From Oscillospiraceae bacterium (GTDB lineage: Bacteria > Bacillota > Clostridia > Oscillospirales > Ruminococcaceae), in contig JAEDGE010000015.1 of the NCBI GenBank assembly GCA_016297675.1, forward strand, positions 1-20,943: a stretch of 20,943 bases of DNA, given 5' to 3'. A program made the translations under genes and the position numbers. This document shows, piece by piece, positions 15,616-20,943 of the stretch. Every line of letters begins with the position of its first letter. Within the stretch, counting starts at the first letter, position 1. Under the pieces are notes generated by a model that ran no database searches, was not told the DNA's origin, and worked only from the letters and a program-made list of their open reading frames with translations.

Positions 15616-16433
15616 CAGCCTGCCTCCTTCTGCCAGCCACTCTGATAAACCGTGCCGGTCACTTCTTTTTGTAAAAAATGAGCTGCATTTTCTGTGAACA
15701 GCTCCACACTGTCACTGACATAATAAACATTTTTTCCATTTTCTGTCCGATTGCTCAACAGATTTTTCTCTGTCAGACACTGCTTTGCATAACCAGCCGT
15801 CTCTGCTCCCGGAGAAATCAGTGTGACATCTGCTCCCATAATATCCCCGATCATATCTGCAATCACCGGATAATGCGTACAGCCCAAAATTAAGGTATCC
15901 ACTTTTTGTGCCTGAATGGGAGCCAGATATTCCTCTGCCACCAGACGGGTTACCGGATTGTGAAAATCCGTATAGCCATTTTCCACCAGATGCACAAACA
16001 GCGGACATGCCTGTGTTGCCACAAAATAATCCGGATGCTGCTGCAAGATGGCTTTTTTATAGCTTTCACTTTTAATCGTCGCTGGTGTCCCAATGATTCC
16101 GATTCGTTTGGTTCGAGTTGCTGCACAGGCAGCTGCTACAGCCGGATAAATGACACCGGCAAATGGCATATCCGTCACAAACGGTCGGTCTCCAACAACA
16201 GAACTCACCGTCCCACAGGCAGCAATAATCATTTTGACCTGATGCTGCCGGAGAAAAGCAACATCCTCTTTTGCATAACGCAGAATCGTTTCCGGACTGC
16301 GACTGCCGTACGGTACTCTTGCGGTATCCCCAAAATAAATAATATTTTCATGCGGCAGCAGACGATTTAGCTCTTTAACCGTTGTTAAGCCGCCTAAGCC
16401 GGAGTCGAATACGCCGATGGCATCGTTCTTCAT
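15612..16433 (-). CDS. murI: Glutamate racemase
   Basis: This 273-residue cytosolic enzyme interconverts L- and D-glutamate for peptidoglycan. The motif IGVFDSGLGGLTTVKEL holds D10 and S11, YFGDTARVPYG matches the family, and the two catalytic cysteines are C73 (AACGTVSS) and C185 (LGCTHYP). The first cysteine is normally followed by Asn (CNTA); here it is Gly, though the cysteine itself and all other motifs are intact. It starts 45 bases after ddl with GAGGG 8 bases before the ATG. Its TGA stop overlaps the TTG of the next gene. Together with ddl it supplies both D-amino acid building blocks of the stem peptide. Confidence 0.94.
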   Translation of the reverse strand: MKNDAIGVFDSGLGGLTTVKELNRLLPHENIIYFGDTARVPYGSRSPETILRYAKEDVAFLRQHQVKMIIAACGTVSSVVGDRPFVTDMPFAGVIYPAVAAACAATRTKRIGIIGTPATIKSESYKKAILQQHPDYFVATQACPLFVHLVENGYTDFHNPVTRLVAEEYLAPIQAQKVDTLILGCTHYPVIADMIGDIMGADVTLISPGAETAGYAKQCLTEKNLLSNRTENGKNVYYVSDSVELFTENAAHFLQKEVTGTVYQSGWQKEAGC

Positions 16434-16478
16434 CTCTTCTACCCTCTCTATCCTATTGCGATTGGTTGCAGAATGGAT

Positions 16479-17552
16479 TTAATACATCCGTTCTGCATTT
16501 TCCATTGCCTGTTCAATCAGCTTATCCACGAGATAAGACTGTGACATGCCAAGGTGTTCCATCAGCTTCGGATACATACTGATATTCGTAAAGCCTGGCA
16601 GCGTGTTGATCTCATTCAGAATGATACCGCCATCCTTTTGCAGGAAGAAGTCTACACGGGACAAGCCCTTGCACCCCAACACTTTATATGCCTTTACCGC
16701 AATTTCCCGCAAAGCATTCGACTGTGCATCGGTAATCCGTGCGGGTATGTACAGCTGTGAAGTACCAGTGATGTATTTGTCTTCGTAGTCATAGAATTCC
16801 GCAGCCGGTTGAATCTCCCCAACATAGGAAGCAAACGGCGCATCATAACCGAATACTGCGACTTCCAGTTCCTTACCGTCAATAAATTCCTCAATCACCA
16901 CTTTGCAGTCATGAGAAAATGCAATCTGAATGGCTTCCCTCAAGGTTTCCATATCCGTAGCTTTGTTGACTCCCACAGAAGAACCAGCATTTGCTGGCTT
17001 TACGAAAACTGGAAAACCCAGTGTTTCTGAAATTGCCTCACAGGTTTCATCCAGACGGCTAATTTCCCGCTGGCTGACCGATGCCCATTTTGCGGTGCGA
17101 ATCCCGTTGTAATCCAATACCGTATGGGTCATACATTTATCCATGCAGAGTGCACTGCTGAGTGTTCCGCATCCGACATACGGTAGCTTTGCCATTTCCA
17201 GCAAGCCCTGTAATCTGCCGTCCTCACCGTTTCTGCCATGCAGAACCGGAAATACCACATCTACCTTTTTAATATATGTTTCTCCATTTTCAATGGTAAC
17301 GATTCCCTTATGAATCGGATCAGGAGAGATAATCGCAGCAGTGCAGTCCGGATTCATTTCCCAAGTACCGGCAGCAATTTCGCTTACATCCCCCGGAAAA
17401 TAGAGCCATCTGCCCTTTTTGGTGATGCCGATGCAAATAATTTCATATTTATCCTTTGGAATGCTGTTAATGACATTGGTCGCAGACATCAAAGAAACTT
17501 CATGTTCACTGGAAACGCCGCCGAATAAAACGGCTACTCTAATTTTTGCCAT
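16479..17552 (-). CDS. ddl: D-alanine--D-alanine ligase
   Basis: This 357-residue ATP-grasp enzyme joins two D-Ala for the peptidoglycan precursor. The N-terminal AVLFGGVSSEHEVSL motif carries the conserved Ser-Glu pair, and HGRNGEDG with VKPANAGSSVGV gives the ATP-grasp elements. The omega-loop FYDYEDKY contains the Tyr typical of true D-Ala-D-Ala ligases rather than the VanA/VanC types. The Mg-binding end is NEINTLPGFT. The ORF runs 42 codons further upstream, but MAKIRVAVLFGG at 17552 fits the family start, has GTGAGGAG 7 bases upstream and falls below the promoter, so I use it. It is the first gene of the ddl-murI-DUF1934-argS run and diverges from rpmG. Confidence 0.95.
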   Translation of the reverse strand: MAKIRVAVLFGGVSSEHEVSLMSATNVINSIPKDKYEIICIGITKKGRWLYFPGDVSEIAAGTWEMNPDCTAAIISPDPIHKGIVTIENGETYIKKVDVVFPVLHGRNGEDGRLQGLLEMAKLPYVGCGTLSSALCMDKCMTHTVLDYNGIRTAKWASVSQREISRLDETCEAISETLGFPVFVKPANAGSSVGVNKATDMETLREAIQIAFSHDCKVVIEEFIDGKELEVAVFGYDAPFASYVGEIQPAAEFYDYEDKYITGTSQLYIPARITDAQSNALREIAVKAYKVLGCKGLSRVDFFLQKDGGIILNEINTLPGFTNISMYPKLMEHLGMSQSYLVDKLIEQAMENAERMY

Positions 17553-17621
17553 AGAAAAACTCCTCACTTTCATGCATTTACAGAAAGCTGCCAAAACGCT
17601 CTCCATACAATAATCTATTTC

Positions 17622-17650
17622 ATTATAGCAGATTTCATCCCTTTCTGCAA
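17622..17650 (-). promoter_or_regulatory. ddl operon promoter
   Basis: On the minus strand TATAAT (complement of 17622-17627), with an upstream TGC, is 17 bases from TTGCAG (complement of 17645-17650). It lies 70 bases before the ddl start. This position inside the upstream ORF extension supports the shorter ddl protein. Confidence 0.78.
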
Positions 17651-17712
17651 GCCTTTTTCTGCAAGTCACAAAAATCAATTTGGAAATTACGAAGATAACA
17701 GTAAAATTCTGT

Positions 17713-17744
17713 GAGAAAAAGTGTATGCAACAACACTTTCTCTC
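17713..17744. repeat. 12-bp near-perfect inverted repeat between divergent ddl and rpmG promoters
   Basis: GAGAAAAAGTGT (17713-17724) and ACACTTTCTCTC (17733-17744) pair at 11 of 12 positions across an 8-base loop. No T-tract follows. It lies within the 406-base gap 17553-17958, which otherwise holds the ddl promoter, a hairpin at 17776-17796, the rpmG promoter and the rpmG leader. It could be a protein-binding dyad between the two promoters or a relic. Confidence 0.5.
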
Positions 17745-17775
17745 TCGGATACACCATTCTTGAAAAATGTTTTTC

Positions 17776-17796
17776 GGGATTTTTCAAAAAAATCCC
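17776..17796. repeat. 9-bp perfect dyad abutting the rpmG -35 box
   Basis: GGGATTTTT (17776-17784) and AAAAATCCC (17788-17796) enclose a 3-base loop, and the right arm ends at the base before TTGACA. The A/T-rich arms are in the place of an UP element. A regulator site is also possible. Confidence 0.5.
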
Positions 17797-17825
17797 TTGA
17801 CAAAGCAAAAAAAATATGATATAAT
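17797..17825 (+). promoter_or_regulatory. rpmG-secE-nusG-rplK-rplA promoter (consensus)
   Basis: TTGACA (17797-17802) and TATAAT (17820-17825) are exactly 17 bases apart, with A-rich sequence around them. This is what a highly expressed ribosomal operon would need. No other convincing promoter is visible before the terminator at 20373. Confidence 0.9.
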
Positions 17826-17840
17826 GACGTTACCTCTTTT

Positions 17841-17950
17841 ACAGGGGTTTCTTTTTGTGCCTTTTTGCAGGAGAAACCTGTATTTGAGGGAGGCAAACGA
17901 ACCGGCTCCCGCTGTATCACGCAGGACGGGAGGAGTATATGAGCAGGAGG
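17841..17950 (+). promoter_or_regulatory. Structured 5' leader of the rpmG operon
   Basis: About 125 bases separate the -10 box from the rpmG ATG. ACAGG-GG-TTTC (17841-17851) can pair with GAAACCTGT (17873-17881). CTCCC (17906-17910) can pair either with GGGAG (17888-17892) or, as CTCCCG, with CGGGAG (17927-17932) just before the ribosome binding site (17945-17950). The alternatives exclude each other. I do not recognise a named leader family. Confidence 0.4.
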
Positions 17951-17958
17951 TGCCGATA

Positions 17959-18108
17959 ATGAGAGTGAAGGTAACACTGGCTTGCACAGAATGCAAGCGT
18001 CGCAACTATGTGACCAAGAAGAACAAGCGGAATAATCCGGAACGGATTGAAATGAACAAACACTGCAAGTTCTGCCGGAAGCATACTTTGCACAGAGAAA
18101 CAAAGTGA
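17959..18108 (+). CDS. rpmG: 50S ribosomal protein L33, zinc-binding form
   Basis: This 49-residue basic protein (MRVKVTLACTECKRRNYVTKKN ...) has two CxxC pairs, C9/C12 and C36/C39. It is the zinc-ribbon (C+) version of L33, a large-subunit component near the E site. Length is normal. AGGAGG lies 8 bases before the ATG. It opens the classical L33-SecE-NusG order of Firmicutes, and secE starts 17 bases after its stop. In bacteria with two L33 copies the zinc-free form is switched on when zinc is scarce; only this zinc-dependent copy is visible here. Confidence 0.96.
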   Translation: MRVKVTLACTECKRRNYVTKKNKRNNPERIEMNKHCKFCRKHTLHRETK

Positions 18109-18125
18109 TGACTGGAGGTTCTGAA

Positions 18126-18443
18126 ATGTCCGACAAAGAAAAAAAGACAGCTGCTTCTGAAGAAAAGGAAGAAAAAGCTGCCAAGAAGGAAAAAAAGGCA
18201 AAAGCCGCAGACTCCGGGAAATCCAAAAAAGAAAAAGAGAAAAAGTCAATTTTCAAGAGAATTGCCGCTTGGTTCAAGGATCTGAAAAAGGAATTCAAAA
18301 AAGTTGTATGGCCGACAAAGCGGACAGTTTTTAACAATACACTCGTTGTATTGTGCGTTGTCATCGTTGGCAGCGTTGTCATTGGTCTGTTGGATCTCGG
18401 CTTCCTGAAACTGATGGAATTTCTGATGGGACTTTCCAAGTAA
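18126..18443 (+). CDS. secE: Preprotein translocase subunit SecE
   Basis: The protein has 105 residues. A long Lys/Glu-rich N-terminus (about residues 1-50) precedes the conserved amphipathic helix FKDLKKEFKKVVWPTKRTVFNNT and one transmembrane helix (about 76-97, VVLCVVIVGSVVIGLLDLGF). Firmicute SecE is normally 60-75 residues, so the charged extension of about 40 residues is unusual. SecE clamps SecY in the membrane channel for protein export. The start at 18126 has TGGAGG 7 bases upstream. An ATG 21 bases earlier overlaps the rpmG stop without a suitable site. It lies between rpmG and nusG as expected. Confidence 0.93.
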   Translation: MSDKEKKTAASEEKEEKAAKKEKKAKAADSGKSKKEKEKKSIFKRIAAWFKDLKKEFKKVVWPTKRTVFNNTLVVLCVVIVGSVVIGLLDLGFLKLMEFLMGLSK

Positions 18444-18464
18444 GGACACAGGGAGGCCGTTTTT

Positions 18465-18992
18465 ATGTCAGAAGCTGCAAAATGGTATGTCATCCACACT
18501 TATTCCGGCTACGAAAACAAGGTCGCACAGGATATTGAAAAGGTTGTGGAAAACCGGAAACTGCATGACATGATTTTGGAAGTGCGGGTTCCCACAGAAA
18601 AGGTAACGGAAATTACCGACGGCAAAACCAGAGAAGTAGAACGGAAGACATTTCCGAGTTATGTCCTTCTCAAGATGATCTACACGGACGACACCTGGCA
18701 TGTTGTGAAAAATATTCGCGGCGTAACCGGATTTGTTGGTCCGGCTTCCGAACCGACTCCTCTTTCTGAGGCAGAAGTCGCTGCACTCGGAGTAGAAACA
18801 GGAACGACAACAGAAGTGAACTACGCAGTTGGCGATACCATTATGATCAGCGGCACTGCAATGGATGGCTTTGTTGGCGTTGTACAAAATATTAACATGG
18901 AGGACGGTACTGTTGATGTCATGGTTTCGATGTTCGGACGAGAAACCCCCGCAACTGTGGCACTCAATCAAATCGTTCGCATGGACACTTAA
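18465..18992 (+). CDS. nusG: Transcription termination/antitermination factor NusG
   Basis: This 175-residue cytoplasmic factor binds the RNA polymerase clamp and modulates pausing, termination and transcription-translation coupling. The N-terminal NGN domain (AKWYVIHTYSGYENKVAQDIEK ... FPSYVLLKM ... VKNIRGVTGFVG) runs to about residue 100. The C-terminal KOW domain (VGDTIMISGTAMDGFVGVVQNINMEDGTVDVMVSMFGRETPATV) has the conserved FVG and SMFGRETP elements. GGGAGG lies 8 bases before the ATG, and the gene begins 21 bases after secE. A 91-base untranslated stretch with L1-like structure separates it from rplK. Confidence 0.96.
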   Translation: MSEAAKWYVIHTYSGYENKVAQDIEKVVENRKLHDMILEVRVPTEKVTEITDGKTREVERKTFPSYVLLKMIYTDDTWHVVKNIRGVTGFVGPASEPTPLSEAEVAALGVETGTTTEVNYAVGDTIMISGTAMDGFVGVVQNINMEDGTVDVMVSMFGRETPATVALNQIVRMDT

Positions 18993-19008
18993 AAACGCAT
19001 AAGCAAGC

Positions 19009-19066
19009 GGAATCCATCGGGATTCCCGTGGGAGGGCTACTGCAAAAAAGCCCGCCGTTTACCACA
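19009..19066 (+). promoter_or_regulatory. rplK leader hairpin plus L1-binding-site-like structure (site 1)
   Basis: A 7-base stem (GGAATCC 19009-19015, GGATTCC 19020-19026) is followed by GTGGGAGGGCT (19028-19038). Its GUGG pairs with CCAC (19062-19065), and GGGCU pairs with AGCCC (19049-19053). Between the two stems lie GA and the unpaired GCCGUUUA. The 23S rRNA L1 site (helices 76-78) has GGUGGGAGG opposite AAAUACCACC, so the motif and geometry match. E. coli carries its L1 autoregulatory site in the same place, ahead of rplK. Confidence 0.6.
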
Positions 19067-19083
19067 TTATGGAGGTGTGCAAC

Positions 19084-19509
19084 ATGGCACAGAAAGTTAC
19101 AGGTTATATTAAGCTTCAGATTCCGGCAGGGAAAGCAACCCCTGCTCCGCCGGTTGGTCCTGCACTGGGTCAGCACGGTGTCAATATTATGGCATTCACA
19201 AAGGAATTTAACGAAAGAACCAAGAATGACATTGGTATGATTATTCCGGTTGTTATTACGGTTTATGCCGATCGTTCCTTTACATTTATCACCAAGACCC
19301 CGCCGGCTGCTGTTCTGCTGAAGAAGGCCTGCGGTCTGGAAACTGCTTCCGGCGTTCCGAACAAGACAAAGGTTGCAAACATTACAAAAGAACAGATTAA
19401 GCAGATTGCGGAACACAAGATGCCGGATCTCAATGCCGGTTCTTTGGAAGCCGCTATGAGCATGATTGCTGGTACCGCACGTTCCATGGGAATTGTGGTT
19501 GTTGACTAA
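19084..19509 (+). CDS. rplK: 50S ribosomal protein L11
   Basis: The 141 residues are the usual length. The N-terminal domain has the near-invariant PAGKATPAPPVGPALGQHGVNIM, the hinge prolines that bind thiostrepton-class antibiotics together with 23S rRNA. The C-terminal domain (TKVANITKEQIKQIAEHKMPDLNAGSLEAAMSMIAGTARSMGI) binds the GTPase-associated rRNA region. Factor-dependent GTP hydrolysis and RelA activation take place at this site. I use the ATG at 19084, with GGAGG 8 bases upstream. An earlier in-frame ATG at 19069 lies in the leader before the ribosome binding site. rplA follows after a 140-base leader. Confidence 0.97.
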   Translation: MAQKVTGYIKLQIPAGKATPAPPVGPALGQHGVNIMAFTKEFNERTKNDIGMIIPVVITVYADRSFTFITKTPPAAVLLKKACGLETASGVPNKTKVANITKEQIKQIAEHKMPDLNAGSLEAAMSMIAGTARSMGIVVVD

Positions 19510-19570
19510 AAGAGAATGAAAATGCGGCATGTCGGTGCAGAACAACTCTGCACGGCTCTGTCTTCTCAAA

Positions 19571-19628
19571 TGGTGGGAGGAGCATTCCGCTAATCGGCTG
19601 TGCGAGACAGCACACCGGTATTACCACT
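19571..19628 (+). promoter_or_regulatory. rplA leader: L1-binding-site-like mRNA structure (site 2)
   Basis: TGGTGGGAGG (19571-19580) and ATTACCACT (end 19628) form a GGUGG/CCACU stem flanking an asymmetric loop. An inner stem, CGG-C-UGUGC with GCACA-CCG, is capped by GAGACA. This closely copies the 23S rRNA L1 site (GGUGGGAGG ... AAAUACCACC), including the GAGG strand. AGGAGG of rplA follows within 6-12 bases, so L1 bound here could block its own translation. Confidence 0.75.
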
Positions 19629-19649
19629 GAATCAGGAGGAATCATATCA

Positions 19650-20345
19650 ATGAAACACGGAAAAAAGTATGTTGACAGCCGCAAGGCTGTAGATACCAGC
19701 AAGCAGTACGCTTCCGAAGAAGCACTCGGACTGGTTTGCCAGAATGCAAAAGCAAAATTTGATGAAACCGTAGAAGCTCACATCCGTCTGGGTGTAGACT
19801 CCAGACACGCTGACCAGCAGGTTCGTGGTGCAGTTGTTCTGCCGAACGGCACTGGTAAAACCGTTCGTGTTTGCGTATTCTGCAAGGAAGACAAGTACGA
19901 AGCTGCAAAGGCTGCTGGTGCAGATTATGTCGGTGGTCAGGATCTCGTAGAAAAGATCACCAAGGAAAACTGGATGGATTTCGATGTTGTCATCGCTTCT
20001 CCGGACATGATGGGTCTGGTTGGTCGTCTGGGTAAAATCCTCGGCCCACGTGGCTTGATGCCGAACCCGAAGGCTGGTACCGTTACACCAGACGTTGCAA
20101 AGGCAATCACCGAAGCAAAAGCTGGTAAGATTGAGTACCGTCTCGACAAGACCAACATCATTCACTGCCCGATCGGCAAGGCTTCTTTCGGTACAGAGAA
20201 GCTGGTTCAGAACTTTGAGGTTCTGATGGATGCCATCGTAAAGGCAAAGCCGTCTGCTGCAAAGGGTACCTACCTGAAGTCCTGCACCGTTACTTCTACA
20301 ATGGGCGTTGGCGTAAAGGTTTCTACCACAAAGTATGGCGTTTGA
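19650..20345 (+). CDS. rplA: 50S ribosomal protein L1
   Basis: This 231-residue protein of the ribosomal L1 stalk helps release deacylated tRNA from the E site. The family signature GRLGKILGPRGLMPNPKAGTVT is present. The two-domain layout is standard: domain I from the termini, and domain II around KTVRVCVFCKEDKYEAAKAAGADYVGG. L1 is also the translational repressor of its own operon in well-studied bacteria, binding an mRNA copy of its rRNA site; candidate sites lie before rplK and before this gene. AGGAGG is 10 bases from the ATG. A strong terminator follows 28 bases after the stop, so the operon ends without rplJ or rplL. Confidence 0.97.
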   Translation: MKHGKKYVDSRKAVDTSKQYASEEALGLVCQNAKAKFDETVEAHIRLGVDSRHADQQVRGAVVLPNGTGKTVRVCVFCKEDKYEAAKAAGADYVGGQDLVEKITKENWMDFDVVIASPDMMGLVGRLGKILGPRGLMPNPKAGTVTPDVAKAITEAKAGKIEYRLDKTNIIHCPIGKASFGTEKLVQNFEVLMDAIVKAKPSAAKGTYLKSCTVTSTMGVGVKVSTTKYGV

Positions 20346-20372
20346 TGATAAAATTCAAATTTCATAAATGCG

Positions 20373-20414
20373 AAAACCGCACATCTGTCCTCGGACAGGC
20401 TGTGCGGTTTTTTT
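20373..20414 (+). terminator. Intrinsic terminator of the rpmG-rplA operon
   Basis: AACCGCACA (20375-20383) pairs with TGTGCGGTT (20401-20409). An inner TGTCC/GGACA stem lies between them, and the run of Ts extends to 20414. It is a strong rho-independent signal. Confidence 0.93.
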
Positions 20415-20494
20415 ATGCTTTTCTCTATCGCAAAACATAAAAAACCTTCTTTGGATTGTTTCTGAAAAAATCAGATAAAAATTGCAAAAACCCC

Positions 20495-20523
20495 TTGACA
20501 AATGCCACTGTATATGCTATACT
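20495..20523 (+). promoter_or_regulatory. Promoter of the HMA protein / P-type ATPase unit
   Basis: TTGACA (20495-20500) and TATACT (20518-20523) are separated by 17 bases, with TGC before the -10. It is a strong promoter that would need a repressor, consistent with the dyad just downstream. Confidence 0.88.
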
Positions 20524-20533
20524 GTACTCATAA

Positions 20534-20553
20534 ACATGAACAATTGCTCATGT
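20534..20553 (+). promoter_or_regulatory. ArsR/SmtB-like operator dyad
   Basis: ACATGAACAATTGCTCATGT is a 20-base palindrome with a single mismatched base pair on each side of the centre. The TGAACA ... TCA core resembles operators of metal-sensing ArsR/SmtB regulators. It begins 11 bases after the -10, overlapping the likely start region. No such regulator gene is in the window. Confidence 0.55.
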
Positions 20554-20587
20554 GTTCAAAAATAAAAAGAGAAAGGGTTGTTTGATC

Positions 20588-20806
20588 ATGAAAAAAACAT
20601 TCAAATTGCAGGATCTGGATTGTGCGAACTGTGCCGCTAAACTGGAGCGTACTGTTCAGCAGGTAGAGGGCGTTCTCTCCGCAACCGTTAGCTTTATGAC
20701 CCAAAAGCTGACCATCGAAATCGCAGATGAAAACTTTGACGCTGTTTGGAAAGAAGTCAAGAAAAAGGCAAAGAAAGTAAATCGAGACGTTACTATCATA
20801 GAATAA
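20588..20806 (+). CDS. Small HMA-domain heavy-metal-binding protein
   Basis: The 72 residues form one ferredoxin-like HMA domain. FKLQDLDCANCAAKLERTVQQVEGV supplies the metal-binding pair C12 and C15, followed by the usual SFMTQKLTIEI strand and a lysine-rich helix. The LDCANCA form of the loop is common in domains attached to zinc/cadmium/lead P-type ATPases, whereas copper chaperones prefer GMxCxxC. It probably hands metal to, or regulates, the ATPase that starts 32 bases downstream; in many relatives this domain is fused to the pump. The ATG at 20588 has AAAGGG about 10 bases upstream. An ORF extension back to 20552 runs into the operator and is unlikely to be translated. Confidence 0.87.
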   Translation: MKKTFKLQDLDCANCAAKLERTVQQVEGVLSATVSFMTQKLTIEIADENFDAVWKEVKKKAKKVNRDVTIIE

Positions 20807-20838
20807 TCTATATATTACTATTTCAGGAGGCAGACGGA

Positions 20839-20943
20839 ATGACACGCAAACAAAAACGAATGCTGATTCGGATTCTCATTGCAGCTGTATTATTTGTTGG
20901 AGCATTTACAACGGAACACCTTCTGCATCCGTCTGAATGGATT
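20839..20943 (+). CDS. N-terminus of a probable metal-transporting P-type ATPase, cut by window
   Basis: Thirty-five codons are visible. MTRKQKRMLIRILIAAVLFVGAF is a basic stretch followed by a transmembrane helix, then HLLHPSEWI. AGGAGG (20825-20830) lies 8 bases before the ATG. A short cytoplasmic start leading straight into TM1, immediately after a separate HMA gene, is the arrangement of Zn/Cd/Pb-type P1B ATPases with a detached metal-binding domain. The diagnostic motifs are beyond the window, so the call rests on context and this N-terminus. Confidence 0.6.
   Translation, partial: MTRKQKRMLIRILIAAVLFVGAFTTEHLLHPSEWI

Noticed and set aside
16479..17552. VanA/VanC-type D-Ala-D-Lac or D-Ala-D-Ser ligase
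   Set aside because: The FYDYEDKY omega-loop tyrosine and the murI-argS neighbourhood point to the housekeeping D-Ala-D-Ala ligase.
17553..17678. Forty-two-residue N-terminal extension of Ddl
   Set aside because: It contains the promoter -10 box and lies before the good ribosome binding site; the conserved family start is at 17552.
17687..18499. Minus-strand ORF of 270 codons opposite rpmG-secE-nusG
   Set aside because: It is fully antisense to three well-identified genes, crosses their consensus promoter and has low-complexity Phe/Ser composition and no ribosome binding site.
18964..19569. Minus-strand 201-codon ORF opposite rplK
   Set aside because: Cys/His/Asn-rich shadow frame across rplK and its leader; no supporting signal.

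Overview
The window looks like ordinary chromosome of a low-to-moderate-GC Firmicute. It is probably a Clostridia member of the Ruminococcus/Oscillospiraceae type. This is an inference from Gram-positive gene orders (rpmG-secE-nusG-rplK-rplA; ftsE-ftsX-hydrolase-S41 protease), AGGAGG ribosome binding sites, TTGACA-17-TATAAT promoters, and a long polythreonine linker of the kind common in ruminococcal exported proteins. I see no insertion sequence, prophage, CRISPR array, tRNA or rRNA gene.

Region 1 (1-3853): a leftward HAD-family phosphatase, cut by the window edge, diverges from a copper-efflux unit. That unit is a CsoR-type repressor followed by a CopA P-type ATPase with one N-terminal and one C-terminal HMA domain. 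The csoR promoter carries a perfect 17-bp CsoR-like palindrome exactly in its 17-bp spacer. The unit ends in a 16-bp perfect inverted repeat and a bidirectional terminator.

Region 2 (3864-7423, minus strand): an operon of a YtrA-type GntR regulator, an ABC ATPase, two ABC-2 permeases and a CPBP (CAAX-type) membrane protease, driven by a strong promoter with a large palindrome over its -10 box. It resembles antibiotic- or peptide-responsive ABC modules.

Region 3 (7467-13353, minus strand): a PucR/CdaR-type regulator, ftsE, ftsX, a secreted coiled-coil/polythreonine/M23 (LytM) murein hydrolase and an S41 C-terminal processing protease. FtsEX would control the hydrolase across the membrane. An intrinsic terminator sits directly in front of the protease gene, so its expression probably depends on read-through.

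Region 4 (13471-17650, minus strand): ddl, murI, a DUF1934 gene with a TTG start, and argS, read as one cell-wall-precursor/translation operon from a good promoter.

Region 5 (17776-20414, plus strand): rpmG, secE, nusG, rplK and rplA from a consensus promoter with a structured leader, ending in a strong terminator directly after rplA, with no rplJ/rplL. Upstream of both rplK and rplA are hairpins that share the GUGGGAGG ... UUACCAC signature of the L1 binding site of 23S rRNA. They are probable L1 autoregulatory sites.

Region 6 (20495-end): a second metal unit, with a consensus promoter, an ArsR/SmtB-like dyad, a 72-residue HMA protein and the first 35 codons of what is probably a metal-transporting P-type ATPase. 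Nothing in the window is clearly a new system. The most rewarding items are the duplicated L1-like sites, the FtsEX-hydrolase-protease operon with its internal terminator and unusual hydrolase, and the CPBP-containing ABC operon.
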